DNA from: an uncultured Collinsella sp.
GTDB lineage: Bacteria > Actinomycetota > Coriobacteriia > Coriobacteriales > Coriobacteriaceae
NCBI GenBank assembly: GCA_900545745.1
Contig: URAD01000019.1
Span: 1-31,624 of the forward strand
Reading direction: 5' to 3'
Length of the DNA stretch: 31,624 nt
The notes below the pieces were generated by a model. The model was given only the letters and a program-made list of their open reading frames with translations. It made no database searches and had not been told where the DNA came from. Shown here in pieces: positions 15,981-23,031 of this stretch (position 1 is its first letter; every line of letters starts with the position of its first letter). The translations under genes and the position numbers were made by a program.

Positions 15981-16760
15981 CTAGAACAGGAAGCCGATGG
16001 CGATGAGGGCGATGCTGACGATGAGCACGGCGATGTCCAGACCCTTGATGGGATAGCGCTTGTACGAGCTGGCGCGTGTGCGCAGGTAGAAGCCGCGCTG
16101 CTCGGCGGCAAGCGCGGTGGCATCGGTCTTGCCCACGCTCGAGATGAGCAGCGGCACGCACAGTGGCAACATGAGCTTAAGCTTCTTGATGGGTTTCTTG
16201 GTGTCGTACTCGACGCCGCGTGCGGTCTGCGCCTCCATGATGGCGTTCATCTCCTGACCAAACACCGGTACAAAGCGCAGCGCCGTGGTAAAGGTGAAGG
16301 CATAGCGATACGGCACATGCAGCACCTCGACGCAGGCGTTGGCAAGGTCGTTGAGCTTGGTCACCATGAGCATGAGGATGAGTGGCAACGCCACACCTAG
16401 CAGGCGCAGGCAGGCCTTCGATCCCGTGATGAGGCCCGCGTCGGTGATAAAGCCCCACACCACGTTGCCATCGCGCATAAAGGCCAGCTGGAGCACCAGC
16501 ATGATAAGCGCGAGCGGAATCAGCAACTTGAGCAGCGAGAGCAGACGGTCGACGACGCCGGCATAGGTACCCAGTGCAAGGGTGAGTGCCAAAAAGCCCA
16601 GCAGCGCCACGTAGGTGTCGGACAAGAAGATGCCGACGATGATGGCGGCGGCGAGGCCCAGTTTGACGACGGGGTTCAGGCGATGCAGCAGCGTATCGCC
16701 CGGCATGTAGTCGATGACGTTAACCACGGTGGACCATCTCCTTGGTAATTCGAACGACAT
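15981..16760 (-). CDS. ecfT: ECF transporter transmembrane component EcfT
   Basis: Up to 259 residues with about five hydrophobic segments (roughly 30-65, 75-95, 108-130, 240-258). The cytoplasmic helices carry the two Ala-Arg-Gly-type coupling motifs: 'EAQTARGVEYD' and 'AEQRGFYLR', the sites where EcfT contacts the ATPases. The 5' end overlaps the ATPase gene by 41 nt if the ATG at 16758-16760 is used (GAGG upstream). A GTG at 16725-16727 with AAGGAG ahead of it would give an 8-nt overlap and a start closer to the 'NVIDYMPGDT' family N-terminus. It is the last gene of the S-AA-T operon; it links the S component to ATP hydrolysis. Confidence 0.9.
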   Translation of the reverse strand: MSFELPRRWSTVVNVIDYMPGDTLLHRLNPVVKLGLAAAIIVGIFLSDTYVALLGFLALTLALGTYAGVVDRLLSLLKLLIPLALIMLVLQLAFMRDGNVVWGFITDAGLITGSKACLRLLGVALPLILMLMVTKLNDLANACVEVLHVPYRYAFTFTTALRFVPVFGQEMNAIMEAQTARGVEYDTKKPIKKLKLMLPLCVPLLISSVGKTDATALAAEQRGFYLRTRASSYKRYPIKGLDIAVLIVSIALIAIGFLF

Positions 16761-18471
16761 CGGTGACCTCGCTCACCTGCGCAAAAGCGGGCGAGACGGA
16801 AGATGCCAGACGGCGCGAGAGTTCAATAACCTGGGGAGGCTCCACGTAGGCACGCCGCATGAGATCGATGTTCGAGAACAGCTCGTGCGTGCGGCCGCGG
16901 TCGAGGATGCGACCGTCGGCCATTACCACAATGCGCTCGGCAAAATCCGAGACGACTTCCATATCGTGGCAGACCATGATTACGGCGCAGCCACGCTCGG
17001 CCATGGTACGCACCGTTTCCATGACGGTCATGCACTCGCGGTAATCAAGGCCGCTCGTGGGCTCGTCGAGCACGACGATCTTGGGCTCAACCACTACGAC
17101 GGAGGCAAGCGCCACCATTTGTCGCTGACCGCGCGAGAGCGAGAAGGGCGCCTCGTCGGCCGGCAAGCCAAAGCGGTCGATGACGAGTTGGGCACGACGC
17201 AGAGCCTCGGCACGGTCCATGCCGCCAAGCTCCAAGCCAAAGGCGACCTCGTCGAGCACGGTGTCCTTGCAGATCTGGCGGTCGGGGTTTTGGAAGAGGG
17301 TCGCGACCTCGCGAGCGATGCGGCTCGTGGGAACGGCTGCGGTATCCAGTCCCGTGACGCGCACGCTGCCCGAGGCGGGCTTAAGCAGGCCTGTGAGCAG
17401 TTTGGTGAGCGTGGTCTTGCCGGCGCCGTTTTGGCCGACGATGCCCACGAGCTCGCCAGGATAGAGCGTCAGGCTAAGGTCGTGTACGGCGGCTCCGCCA
17501 TTGGGATAGGCAAACTCAACATGGTCGAAGGTGAGTACGGGTTCGGCGTCCTTGGCATGAGGACGCAACGACGGTGCATGCGGGGAACCGGCGGGCGCCT
17601 GGGCTTCGATAGCCGCGTGTGCGGGGTCGACGATGCCCGAAATCAGGCGCTCGGCCTCATCGACATCCAAGCAGGGGGTGCCGCTTACCAGGCCATCGGT
17701 TTCGAGGCTATTGAAGATACGCGTGACGCGAGGGCAGTCGACGCCGATGGCACGGAGCTCGTCGGTATGCGCGAAGACCTCGTGTGGCTCGCCCTGCAGC
17801 GCGATTTCGCCATGATTGAGCACGAGCACGCGGTTGCAGTACTCCGAAAGCAGGGCGACCTTTTGCTCAACGACGACGATGGTGATGCCGAGTGCACGGT
17901 TGGCCTCACGCAGGGTCTCGAAAACCAGCGTGGAGCTGGCGGGGTCGAGTGCCGCGGTGGGCTCGTCGAGAACCAAGACGCGCGGACGCATGGCGAGGAT
18001 GGCGGCGATGGCCACTTTTTGCTTCTGTCCGCCCGAGAGGGTGGCGATCTCGCGGTCGCGCAGGTCGCTGATGCCGACGGTCTCGAGCGTTTCGCTCACG
18101 CGCTGCTCGATCTGGTCGTGGGGAACGCCAAAGTTCTCGAGGCCAAAGAGCATCTCGTCCTCGACGACCGAAGCGACCATCTGCGTGTCGATATCCTGCA
18201 GCACACTGCCGACGATTTGCGAGACGTCGGTGAGCGAGACTTCGCAGGTGTCGTGGCCGTCGACCATGACGGACCCAAAGAACGTGCCGGTGTAGTGGTG
18301 GGGCACGGCACCCGACAGGCAGGCGGCAAGCGTGGACTTGCCGGCGCCCGAGGGCCCGATGATGCCGATGAAATCTCCCTTGTTCACGCTGAGCGAGATG
18401 TGGCTGAGCGCCTGCTCGGTCTGCGTGCCATAGGAGAACGAGACATCGTCGACGTTGATGATCGTTTCCAT
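16720..18471 (-). CDS. ecfA: ECF transporter fused double ATPase (EcfA-EcfA')
   Basis: 583 residues with two complete ABC domains in one chain. Domain 1: Walker A GPSGAGKST (39-47), signature LSGGQ (about 145), Walker B LVLDEPTAALD. Domain 2: Walker A GQNGAGKTT (about 343-350), signature LSRGQ (about 443; Gly replaced by Arg), Walker B VVLDEPTSGLD. A linker with a Pro/Ala-rich stretch (about 290-315) separates them. In two-gene ECF modules EcfA and EcfA' are distinct; the fusion supplies both. It powers uptake with EcfT (overlapping downstream gene) and the S component 213 nt upstream. The intact Walker motifs predict activity. Confidence 0.93.
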   Translation of the reverse strand: METIINVDDVSFSYGTQTEQALSHISLSVNKGDFIGIIGPSGAGKSTLAACLSGAVPHHYTGTFFGSVMVDGHDTCEVSLTDVSQIVGSVLQDIDTQMVASVVEDEMLFGLENFGVPHDQIEQRVSETLETVGISDLRDREIATLSGGQKQKVAIAAILAMRPRVLVLDEPTAALDPASSTLVFETLREANRALGITIVVVEQKVALLSEYCNRVLVLNHGEIALQGEPHEVFAHTDELRAIGVDCPRVTRIFNSLETDGLVSGTPCLDVDEAERLISGIVDPAHAAIEAQAPAGSPHAPSLRPHAKDAEPVLTFDHVEFAYPNGGAAVHDLSLTLYPGELVGIVGQNGAGKTTLTKLLTGLLKPASGSVRVTGLDTAAVPTSRIAREVATLFQNPDRQICKDTVLDEVAFGLELGGMDRAEALRRAQLVIDRFGLPADEAPFSLSRGQRQMVALASVVVVEPKIVVLDEPTSGLDYRECMTVMETVRTMAERGCAVIMVCHDMEVVSDFAERIVVMADGRILDRGRTHELFSNIDLMRRAYVEPPQVIELSRRLASSVSPAFAQVSEVTDVVRITKEMVHRG

Positions 18472-18490
18472 GGATACCTTTCATAGTCAT

Positions 18491-18559
18491 TGGGGACAGT
18501 CTTAAATGACCAGTTGTTTAAGACCGTCCCAAAAAAGTTCGTTGTTTGGGACGGTCTTT
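18491..18559. repeat. three-armed GGGACNGTCTT palindrome
   Basis: Arm A (18491-18506), arm B (18517-18533) and arm C (18545-18559) share the core GGGAC(A/G)GTCTT. B is the reverse complement of both A and C (14 bp with C), so two mutually exclusive hairpins are possible. It lies just before the EcfA start. A related GGGACAG word occurs at 15873-15885. Looks like a dispersed intergenic repeat. Confidence 0.55.
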
Positions 18560-18577
18560 GGTGGTGAAGCACGGAGA

Positions 18578-18678
18578 CGGCTTTACGAGGGGGCCCAGGT
18601 TGGCGCGAAAGAGGAGCGAAGCGTACTTGGGTACGCGAGCGACGAATGAACGCCAAGATGGGGTGGCTCGTAAAGCCG
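18578..18678. repeat. nested inverted-repeat element between the S-component and ATPase genes
   Basis: A perfect 12-bp outer stem, CGGCTTTACGAG (18578-18589) with CTCGTAAAGCCG (18667-18678), encloses TTGGCG (18600-18605) with CGCCAA (18651-18656), and these enclose GCGTAC-TTGG-GTACGC (18621-18636). The nested symmetry across 101 bp suggests either a structured RNA or a short palindromic mobile repeat. There is no coding region here. Confidence 0.6.
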
Positions 18679-18684
18679 AGCGGG

Positions 18685-19257
18685 TTAGTTGAGCCTAAGG
18701 GCCTTCTGGATGGGCAGGTAGAGGGCGCCGACCAGAATGGCGTTAAAGACGGCGGTCATGGCGACGACGGGCAACATGGCGGCGGCGAGCTCGCCTACCA
18801 CGCCGAGCATGGCCATCTTGATGACCATGAAGATGACGCCGGAGACAAAGGTGGTCAGGAAGGTTGCAACAATGGCGACGGCAGGCTTGACCTGACCGTT
18901 CTTGCCGGCGGCGTTGACGATGCCGGCCATGAGCATGGCGGCGATGCCCTCGGCGGCAAAATCGACGAACGGCGAAGTGGTGGTGATCTGGATCACGGCA
19001 GCCGAGATGAGGCCGATGACGAGCGCTTGGCCGATGTTGGGGCGAACGACCAGGATGGTGAGGCAGAAGGCCGAGATGATGAACTCGGGGCTGATCATGC
19101 CGCCCGAGATGCCCGAGATGGCCTTGCCGACGGTGAAGTTGAGGATGAAGCCGGCGGCGAGCAGGATGGCAAGCAGGACGAGGGCGCGGACATCGAGTTT
19201 GCCACGGTCGGCGGTCTGGACGGTGCGGGGCTGGGTGGCGGTGGTGTTCTGAGACAT
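18685..19257 (-). CDS. ECF transporter S component, probable tryptophan-specific (TrpP-like)
   Basis: 190-residue membrane protein with about five to six hydrophobic segments. The start ATG (19255-19257) has AAAGGA 8 nt upstream. After a Thr/Gln-rich cytosolic N-terminus (1-25) the sequence 'LVLLAILLAAGFILNFTVG', 'GGMISPEFIISAFCLTILV' and 'ALVIGLISAAVIQITTTSPFVDFAAEGIAAMLMAG' resembles the TrpP tryptophan transporter family, in which a G-M-x-P-x-F segment and a Q-x-T-T-x-x-P-x-x-D segment recur. The substrate call rests mainly on the upstream leader peptide with three tandem Trp codons. It binds substrate for the fused ATPase and EcfT encoded downstream. Confidence 0.8.
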   Translation of the reverse strand: MSQNTTATQPRTVQTADRGKLDVRALVLLAILLAAGFILNFTVGKAISGISGGMISPEFIISAFCLTILVVRPNIGQALVIGLISAAVIQITTTSPFVDFAAEGIAAMLMAGIVNAAGKNGQVKPAVAIVATFLTTFVSGVIFMVIKMAMLGVVGELAAAMLPVVAMTAVFNAILVGALYLPIQKALRLN

Positions 19258-19302
19258 GGTGAAAATCCTTTTGGAATGGGAGTGCAAGAGAAAAGCGGAG
19301 GC

Positions 19303-19432
19303 GCGTGATGCGAATGCGATCGGGCTCGAGATAGAAAAAGGCCCCCGGTCGAAACCGGAGGCCTTCCAATCACCTAGAGCGCAAAAACAGGCGTGAGGGA
19401 CTCACTGTCGACCGATCGTATTCGCATCACGC
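19303..19432 (-). promoter_or_regulatory. 20/21 inverted repeat bracketing the trp attenuator
   Basis: Segments 19303-19323 and 19412-19432 are reverse complements at 20 of 21 positions. In the minus-strand transcript the 5' arm begins at the last base of the third leader Trp codon and the 3' arm lies between the terminator and the S-component ribosome binding site, so the stem would enclose the whole terminator hairpin. Confidence 0.6.
19334..19365 (-). terminator. attenuator terminator of the ECF tryptophan operon
   Basis: In the minus-strand RNA, AAGGCCUCCGGU (19365-19354) pairs with ACCGGGGGCCUU (19349-19338) through 12 bp including one G-U, closed by a UUCG tetraloop and followed by a run of five U. 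It stands between the Trp-rich leader peptide and the S-component gene, as expected for transcription attenuation. Confidence 0.85.
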
Positions 19433-19470
19433 CACCACCAGTTGTTAAGAGACTTCATCGTGTTCTTCAT
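19402..19470 (-). CDS. tryptophan leader peptide (attenuator peptide)
   Basis: 22-residue open frame, ATG at 19468-19470, TGA at 19402-19404, with the ribosome binding site AAAGGAGCC 8 nt upstream. Residues 11-13 are three consecutive tryptophans (TGG TGG TGG, 19432-19440) in an otherwise polar peptide starting MKNTMKSLNN. This is the classic layout of a trpL leader: ribosome stalling at Trp codons when charged tRNA-Trp is scarce alters RNA folding and lets polymerase pass the terminator at 19334-19365. GGCGTGA (19428-19434) can pair with TCACGCC (19390-19396), a candidate 1:2 pause hairpin. Here it governs an ECF transporter rather than biosynthetic genes. Confidence 0.85.
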   Translation of the reverse strand: MKNTMKSLNNWWWRDANTIGRQ

Positions 19471-19528
19471 GTCGGTGGCTCCTTTCGTGATGCCATGGCG
19501 CGGTCGCACCTAGTTGCTGTTGCGCTGC

Positions 19529-19557
19529 ACTATAACACAGCAAAGTGTGTGCGGGGA
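19529..19557 (-). promoter_or_regulatory. probable promoter of the trp-attenuated ECF operon
   Basis: On the minus strand TATAGT (19529-19534) is preceded by TGT, giving an extended -10 element; the -35 position (TCCCCG, 19552-19557, 17 bp away) is weak. The predicted start is about 50 nt before the leader peptide ATG. Confidence 0.45.
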
Positions 19558-19578
19558 AATCTTTTTTGAAAAGATTTC
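19556..19578. repeat. 10-bp AT-rich palindrome upstream of the trp leader promoter
   Basis: GAAATCTTTT (19556-19565) and AAAAGATTTC (19569-19578) are perfect reverse complements around TTG. It abuts the upstream side of the leader promoter. Regulator binding or a weak terminator are both possible. Confidence 0.4.
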
Positions 19579-19613
19579 AGGCGGGTTTCCCGCCGGTCAA
19601 AAGAGCGGGCTGA

Positions 19614-19645
19614 GCGGGCGAGGCTGCCATTGCTGCCTCGCCCGC
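19614..19645 (-). terminator. probable terminator of the C69 dipeptidase gene
   Basis: GCGGGCGAGGC (19614-19624) and GCCTCGCCCGC (19635-19645) form a perfect 11-bp stem with a 10-nt loop just after the dipeptidase stop. In the minus-strand transcript a TTTT run follows about 13 nt later, so termination is likely but not textbook. Confidence 0.55.
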
Positions 19646-19657
19646 ACAGCTAGGACG

Positions 19658-21607
19658 TTACTCCTTATTGCGACGGTAGAGGAAGTAACCGCCCGCGGAG
19701 ATGACGGCAACGCCAGCGATGGCGAATGCGGCCACCATGCGGCCATCAAAACGATCGCCAGTGGTGGGCAGGCCGCCCTTGGTGTTCGTCTTGTTAGTGG
19801 TTACCGTGGTCGTGGTGTCGGACTTGCCAGGCTTCTCAGGCTTGGCGGCCGGCTGCTCGGGCTTAGCGGGCTGCTCGGGCTTAGCGGGCTGCTCGGGAGT
19901 GCCAGGCTGCTCAGGAGTGCCGGGCTGATCCGGGGTGACCGGATCGGTGGCAAGAGCATCCTTGGCGTAGGTGATGGACACCTTGAGGCCGTTGGTCTCG
20001 GTGTTCAGGTCGCTTGGGGTAAAGGGCTGGTCGAAGTTTTCGGCCTTCTGATAGGCGCGCATCTCCTGGAGCAGTGCCTTGCACTTCTTGTAGGTGTTCT
20101 CGGTAGCAGCCTTGCCGGCCTTGTTGGCCAGGGCGGTGCGGCCCTCGGTGGTCGTCTCGGCCAGCATGGCGGCGTCAACTTCCTTGTTCTGCTCGATAAG
20201 CTCGTTCTGGAGCGCATCGAGGTAGGCACGGACGCTGACACCAAGGGTGTCAGGGTTCTCGAAGCAGAGCGAGCTGATGTCCATGAGGACGTAGTTGATT
20301 GAGTTCTCGGGCTCCTCGTTGTACACGACGTCAGTCTGGTTGCAGTGATCGAAGGAGACGGTCTGATCGCTGAAGTACGGGCTGACCTCAGTTATCAGAG
20401 CGGAGTACAACGGGATGGCGACGGAGTACGCGGCGCGGGAGAGCATTTCCCACTGGATGGTAGCGACTTCGGGGTCATACCCGCGACGAATCTGGAAGAG
20501 GTTGATCTCGGTGTTGCGCTCGCTGCCGATGCAATAAACACCATCAGTGTTCGCGTTGAGGCCAGGGACGTTCTCGCCGCGGTTGCCAAAGGCACGAATC
20601 AGCTCAAAGGTGCTCCAGCCAGACTTGCCAGGCCTGAAGAACAGGGGCTGGATTTCGCTGACCATGGCTCCCTTTTGGTCAGGTTTTCCATCCTTCTTTA
20701 CTGTGATAATGTCGTAATCTGTGCCTTCGGTCAGCTGACTACCAAAATAATCGCGGCCTTGCACATAGCGGGACCACTGGTTTACGCCGGAATCGGCGAG
20801 GCTTTCGCCATACGTTTGGGCGACATCGAATTTGCCGTCAGCGGAGTATTTGGCGAAGCCCTTCTCCACGGGCATGGACTCGATGCCCTCGGAGTGTAGG
20901 CAGTTCTCGGGGTCATCAAGGTCGACATCGTAGTTGAGGCTCCCGATATTAGGGTTGAGCGACGCGACGTCGTCAGCGAGCTTCATGGCGATCCACTGAT
21001 GGGCGGAAAGTGTGGCGAACAGCCAGGTCTCGTTGTTGTCGGCGATGATGATCTGGTCGTTGGTGCAGACGCCTTGATCATCGATCAGTCTGCCGAGAAG
21101 CTCGACGCCCTCGCGGGCCGTGGCGCTCTCGCCCAGGATGATGCTGCCGTAACTGTACTCGCCCAGCCCCACTTTCTCATCGATGCGGTCTGCTGCATCG
21201 GCCTCCTCGTTATAGGAAGTGCTTAGCGTGGCAGAGCAGGAGACGCCCTTCTCGTTGATTCCGGCCTCGGAATAGGCGTCGGTGCGACCCATCCAGTTGG
21301 AGGGGTGGTCGCGTACATAGCTGTAACGATAGGTAGGCTTGTTCGAAGTGTATTCAAAAGCAGATTCAATCGAGCTGTACTTAAAGCCAGGTTCGTGGGC
21401 AGGTTCGATGCCGTAGTGCTTAAGATAGCGCTTGCCAAAGTCCTCGGCGCGGCCGTAGTACGTATTGCCGTCGGCCGTATAGTTTTTGCCCATGTATATC
21501 TGCGTGCAGGCGAGCGCGGATGTCGGCATGGACATGATGGTTGCAGCTCCAAAGGCGAGGCCTATGCCTAGCTTCTTGAGCGCGTTGACGGGGTGAGTTT
21601 TCCTCAT
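19658..21607 (-). CDS. C69-family dipeptidase, LPxTG-anchored to the cell wall
   Basis: 649 residues. A signal peptide (1-33, ending SALA) places Cys34 (ACTQIYMGK) at the mature N-terminus, where C69 (PepD) peptidases use it as autocatalytic nucleophile; 'GNTYYGRAEDFG' and 'NEKGVSCSATLS' are further family marks. The catalytic domain runs to about 545. A repeat of PEQPGTPEQPAKPEQP type (about 570-600) spans the wall, followed by the sortase signal LPTTG (613-617), a hydrophobic helix and RRNKE tail. Surface dipeptide hydrolysis is the expected role. The ATG has GGGAGG 4 nt upstream. Cell-wall anchoring is unusual, since many C69 enzymes are cytosolic or simply secreted. Confidence 0.88.
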   Translation of the reverse strand: MRKTHPVNALKKLGIGLAFGAATIMSMPTSALACTQIYMGKNYTADGNTYYGRAEDFGKRYLKHYGIEPAHEPGFKYSSIESAFEYTSNKPTYRYSYVRDHPSNWMGRTDAYSEAGINEKGVSCSATLSTSYNEEADAADRIDEKVGLGEYSYGSIILGESATAREGVELLGRLIDDQGVCTNDQIIIADNNETWLFATLSAHQWIAMKLADDVASLNPNIGSLNYDVDLDDPENCLHSEGIESMPVEKGFAKYSADGKFDVAQTYGESLADSGVNQWSRYVQGRDYFGSQLTEGTDYDIITVKKDGKPDQKGAMVSEIQPLFFRPGKSGWSTFELIRAFGNRGENVPGLNANTDGVYCIGSERNTEINLFQIRRGYDPEVATIQWEMLSRAAYSVAIPLYSALITEVSPYFSDQTVSFDHCNQTDVVYNEEPENSINYVLMDISSLCFENPDTLGVSVRAYLDALQNELIEQNKEVDAAMLAETTTEGRTALANKAGKAATENTYKKCKALLQEMRAYQKAENFDQPFTPSDLNTETNGLKVSITYAKDALATDPVTPDQPGTPEQPGTPEQPAKPEQPAKPEQPAAKPEKPGKSDTTTTVTTNKTNTKGGLPTTGDRFDGRMVAAFAIAGVAVISAGGYFLYRRNKE

Positions 21608-21626
21608 TTTCCCTCCCAGCGTGCGA

Positions 21627-21650
21627 AAGCCCTCTGTCGCCAGAGGGCTT
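21627..21650 (-). promoter_or_regulatory. GNRA-capped hairpin in the dipeptidase 5' leader
   Basis: AAGCCCTCTG (21627-21636) and CAGAGGGCTT (21641-21650) form a perfect 10-bp stem; in the minus-strand RNA the loop is GCGA, a stable GNRA tetraloop. It ends about 10 nt before the GGGAGG ribosome binding site. No U-tract follows, so it is more likely an mRNA stabiliser or control element than a terminator. Confidence 0.5.
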
Positions 21651-21913
21651 CAGCCAATAAAGACACCCCATTAGCGTAACGAACTGGAAACAATATTCAT
21701 CTATGAAAGACACTTACTCGATAAGCGTGATGAAATATGCGACGAGCGGTTAATTGTACTCAGTTTGTAGCTTTACTTTAATAAAGACGCCCTGCAATTA
21801 CTGTAGCCGAATAAAGTAGCTGGGAATGCCCGAAATGAGAATCCCCTGCTGTTTGGCAAATGCATAAACGGCAGGGGAGACGATAATTGGATGAATATCA
21901 TGCCAATATGGAA
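21651..21913. other. AT-richer intergenic region without a confirmed gene
   Basis: Between the dipeptidase start and the 30-residue microprotein. It holds a minus-strand open tail ending at 21798 that faintly resembles a MazF toxin segment, and the inverted repeat at 21843-21877. The dipeptidase promoter should be here but is not obvious. Confidence 0.35.
21843..21877 (-). terminator. inverted repeat, possible terminator of the lipid-kinase pair
   Basis: CCCCTGCTGTTT (21843-21854) and AAACGGCAGGGG (21866-21877) pair over 12 bp with one mismatch and an 11-nt loop. It lies 37 nt after the microprotein stop on the minus strand; only scattered U follow, so the terminator call is tentative. Confidence 0.35.
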
Positions 21914-22006
21914 TTACTTCTTCCGGCGGTGGATCACGTTGATCGCATAGCCGACGAGCATGGCCAAAACGATGATGATAAAGCCGAGCAGGGGATTGTC
22001 GTTCAT
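21914..22006 (-). CDS. 30-residue single-pass membrane microprotein
   Basis: ATG at 22004-22006 with a very strong ribosome binding site (ATAGGAGGACCCT) directly after the lipid kinase stop at 22016. The product begins MNDNPLLGF, has one hydrophobic helix (about residues 8-25, IIIVLAMLVGYAINV) and ends in a basic HRRKK tail, so N-out/C-in insertion is likely. Ten nucleotides separate it from the kinase gene, so they are co-transcribed. It may tether or regulate the kinase at the membrane, where diacylglycerol is found. No family recognised. Confidence 0.7.
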   Translation of the reverse strand: MNDNPLLGFIIIVLAMLVGYAINVIHRRKK

Positions 22007-22015
22007 AGGGTCCTC

Positions 22016-22933
22016 CTATTTTCCGAGCGGGGAGAATTCGTCGACGATGAGGTCGAGGCATTGCGGAAGCGCGCGGGCTCCAAAGACGCCCGAGTTGCTG
22101 GAGATAATCTCGCCATCGAACTGCATGCCCAGCGACGGCGTGCAGGTGATCTTGGCTTCCTTGGTCTGGATGATCTTGAACTGCGGACGGCCGAGCAACT
22201 TGCCGGCGGGGTCAAGCGCAGCGGTGATCACAGTAGGCAACAGCTGCACGGTGCGCACGGGTTCGATGACCGCAATGTCGACCATGCCATCGTTCATGCG
22301 GCAGTCGGGGAACAGGTTGATGTCGTTTTGGATGACCGAGGTGTTGCCGGCCATGCAGCAGATGCCGTCGAGCTCCTCGACAATGCCGTCATGCTCAATG
22401 GTAAAGTGCGCTACCGTAGGGTTGGGCGTGGCGAGCGCAGAGAGGAAGTAGGCGATCTCGCCGATGTCGTTTTTGGTGGGGGCGGCCTTCATCATGATCT
22501 CGGCGTCGAAGCCCGAGCCGGCGATGATGATAAAGCCGTGGCGCTTCTCGTTGCCGTCCTCGTCGAGCCAAAAGAGCTCGCCCATGTCGACTTTGACCGT
22601 GCGACCGGCGCGGCAAGCCTTGGCAAGCGCCGCTGCCTCGGGGGCATTGCCGATGTTGTTGAAGAACAGGCAGGCCGTACCGGAGGGGAAGACGAGCGTG
22701 GGGACACCGCATCCGCGCATCTGATCGAGCACGTTGGAGACGGTGCCGTCGCCGCCCGAAACGACCACGCGGTCAAACTCGCGCACGTCTGCCACGGCGT
22801 CCTCGGGCTCCATGCCATCGCCGATAAAACGCATCACGACCTCGTCGCCGCCCTGCGCGAGGGCGTGCGTGAATGCGTAGATTTCATCTGAGCTGGGGCC
22901 CGATGCCGGGTTGTGGATGATAAGGCAGCGCAT
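22016..22933 (-). CDS. diacylglycerol/lipid kinase family protein (YegS/DagK type)
   Basis: 305 residues. The nucleotide-binding region shows 'IIHNPASGPSSDE' (5-17), the hallmark SGGDGTV (59-65) and 'FPSGTACLFFNNIG' (about 82-95). The C-terminal lobe has 'SGFDAEIM' and 'GMVDIAVIEP', with the late 'GMQFDGEII' motif of the family. These enzymes phosphorylate diacylglycerol or related lipids at the membrane and recycle them to phosphatidate. The ATG has only a weak GGGAA upstream. A 30-residue membrane protein follows in the same operon; a divergent promoter for ribonuclease D lies upstream. Confidence 0.88.
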   Translation of the reverse strand: MRCLIIHNPASGPSSDEIYAFTHALAQGGDEVVMRFIGDGMEPEDAVADVREFDRVVVSGGDGTVSNVLDQMRGCGVPTLVFPSGTACLFFNNIGNAPEAAALAKACRAGRTVKVDMGELFWLDEDGNEKRHGFIIIAGSGFDAEIMMKAAPTKNDIGEIAYFLSALATPNPTVAHFTIEHDGIVEELDGICCMAGNTSVIQNDINLFPDCRMNDGMVDIAVIEPVRTVQLLPTVITAALDPAGKLLGRPQFKIIQTKEAKITCTPSLGMQFDGEIISSNSGVFGARALPQCLDLIVDEFSPLGK

Positions 22934-22940
22934 ACTTACG

Positions 22941-22969
22941 TTCCCGTTCTGTGACTAACCGAGTATAGT
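22941..22969 (+). promoter_or_regulatory. probable promoter of the ribonuclease D gene
   Basis: TTCCCG (22941-22946) and TATAGT (22964-22969), 17 bp apart, sit between the divergent lipid-kinase and ribonuclease D genes. The -10 is good, the -35 weak. The implied leader is about 55 nt. Confidence 0.4.
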
Positions 22970-23031
22970 TGTAAGGCAATGCCGATATCCTACCCGTGTT
23001 TTTCGGGCCTAACCTTATTCGATGGGTTGAT

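Noticed and set aside
16714..18486. 590-codon plus-strand open frame opposite the ECF ATPase
   Set aside because: It is the antisense shadow of a gene with clear ABC motifs; its His/Asp/Gly-rich product has no family pattern and no ribosome binding site.
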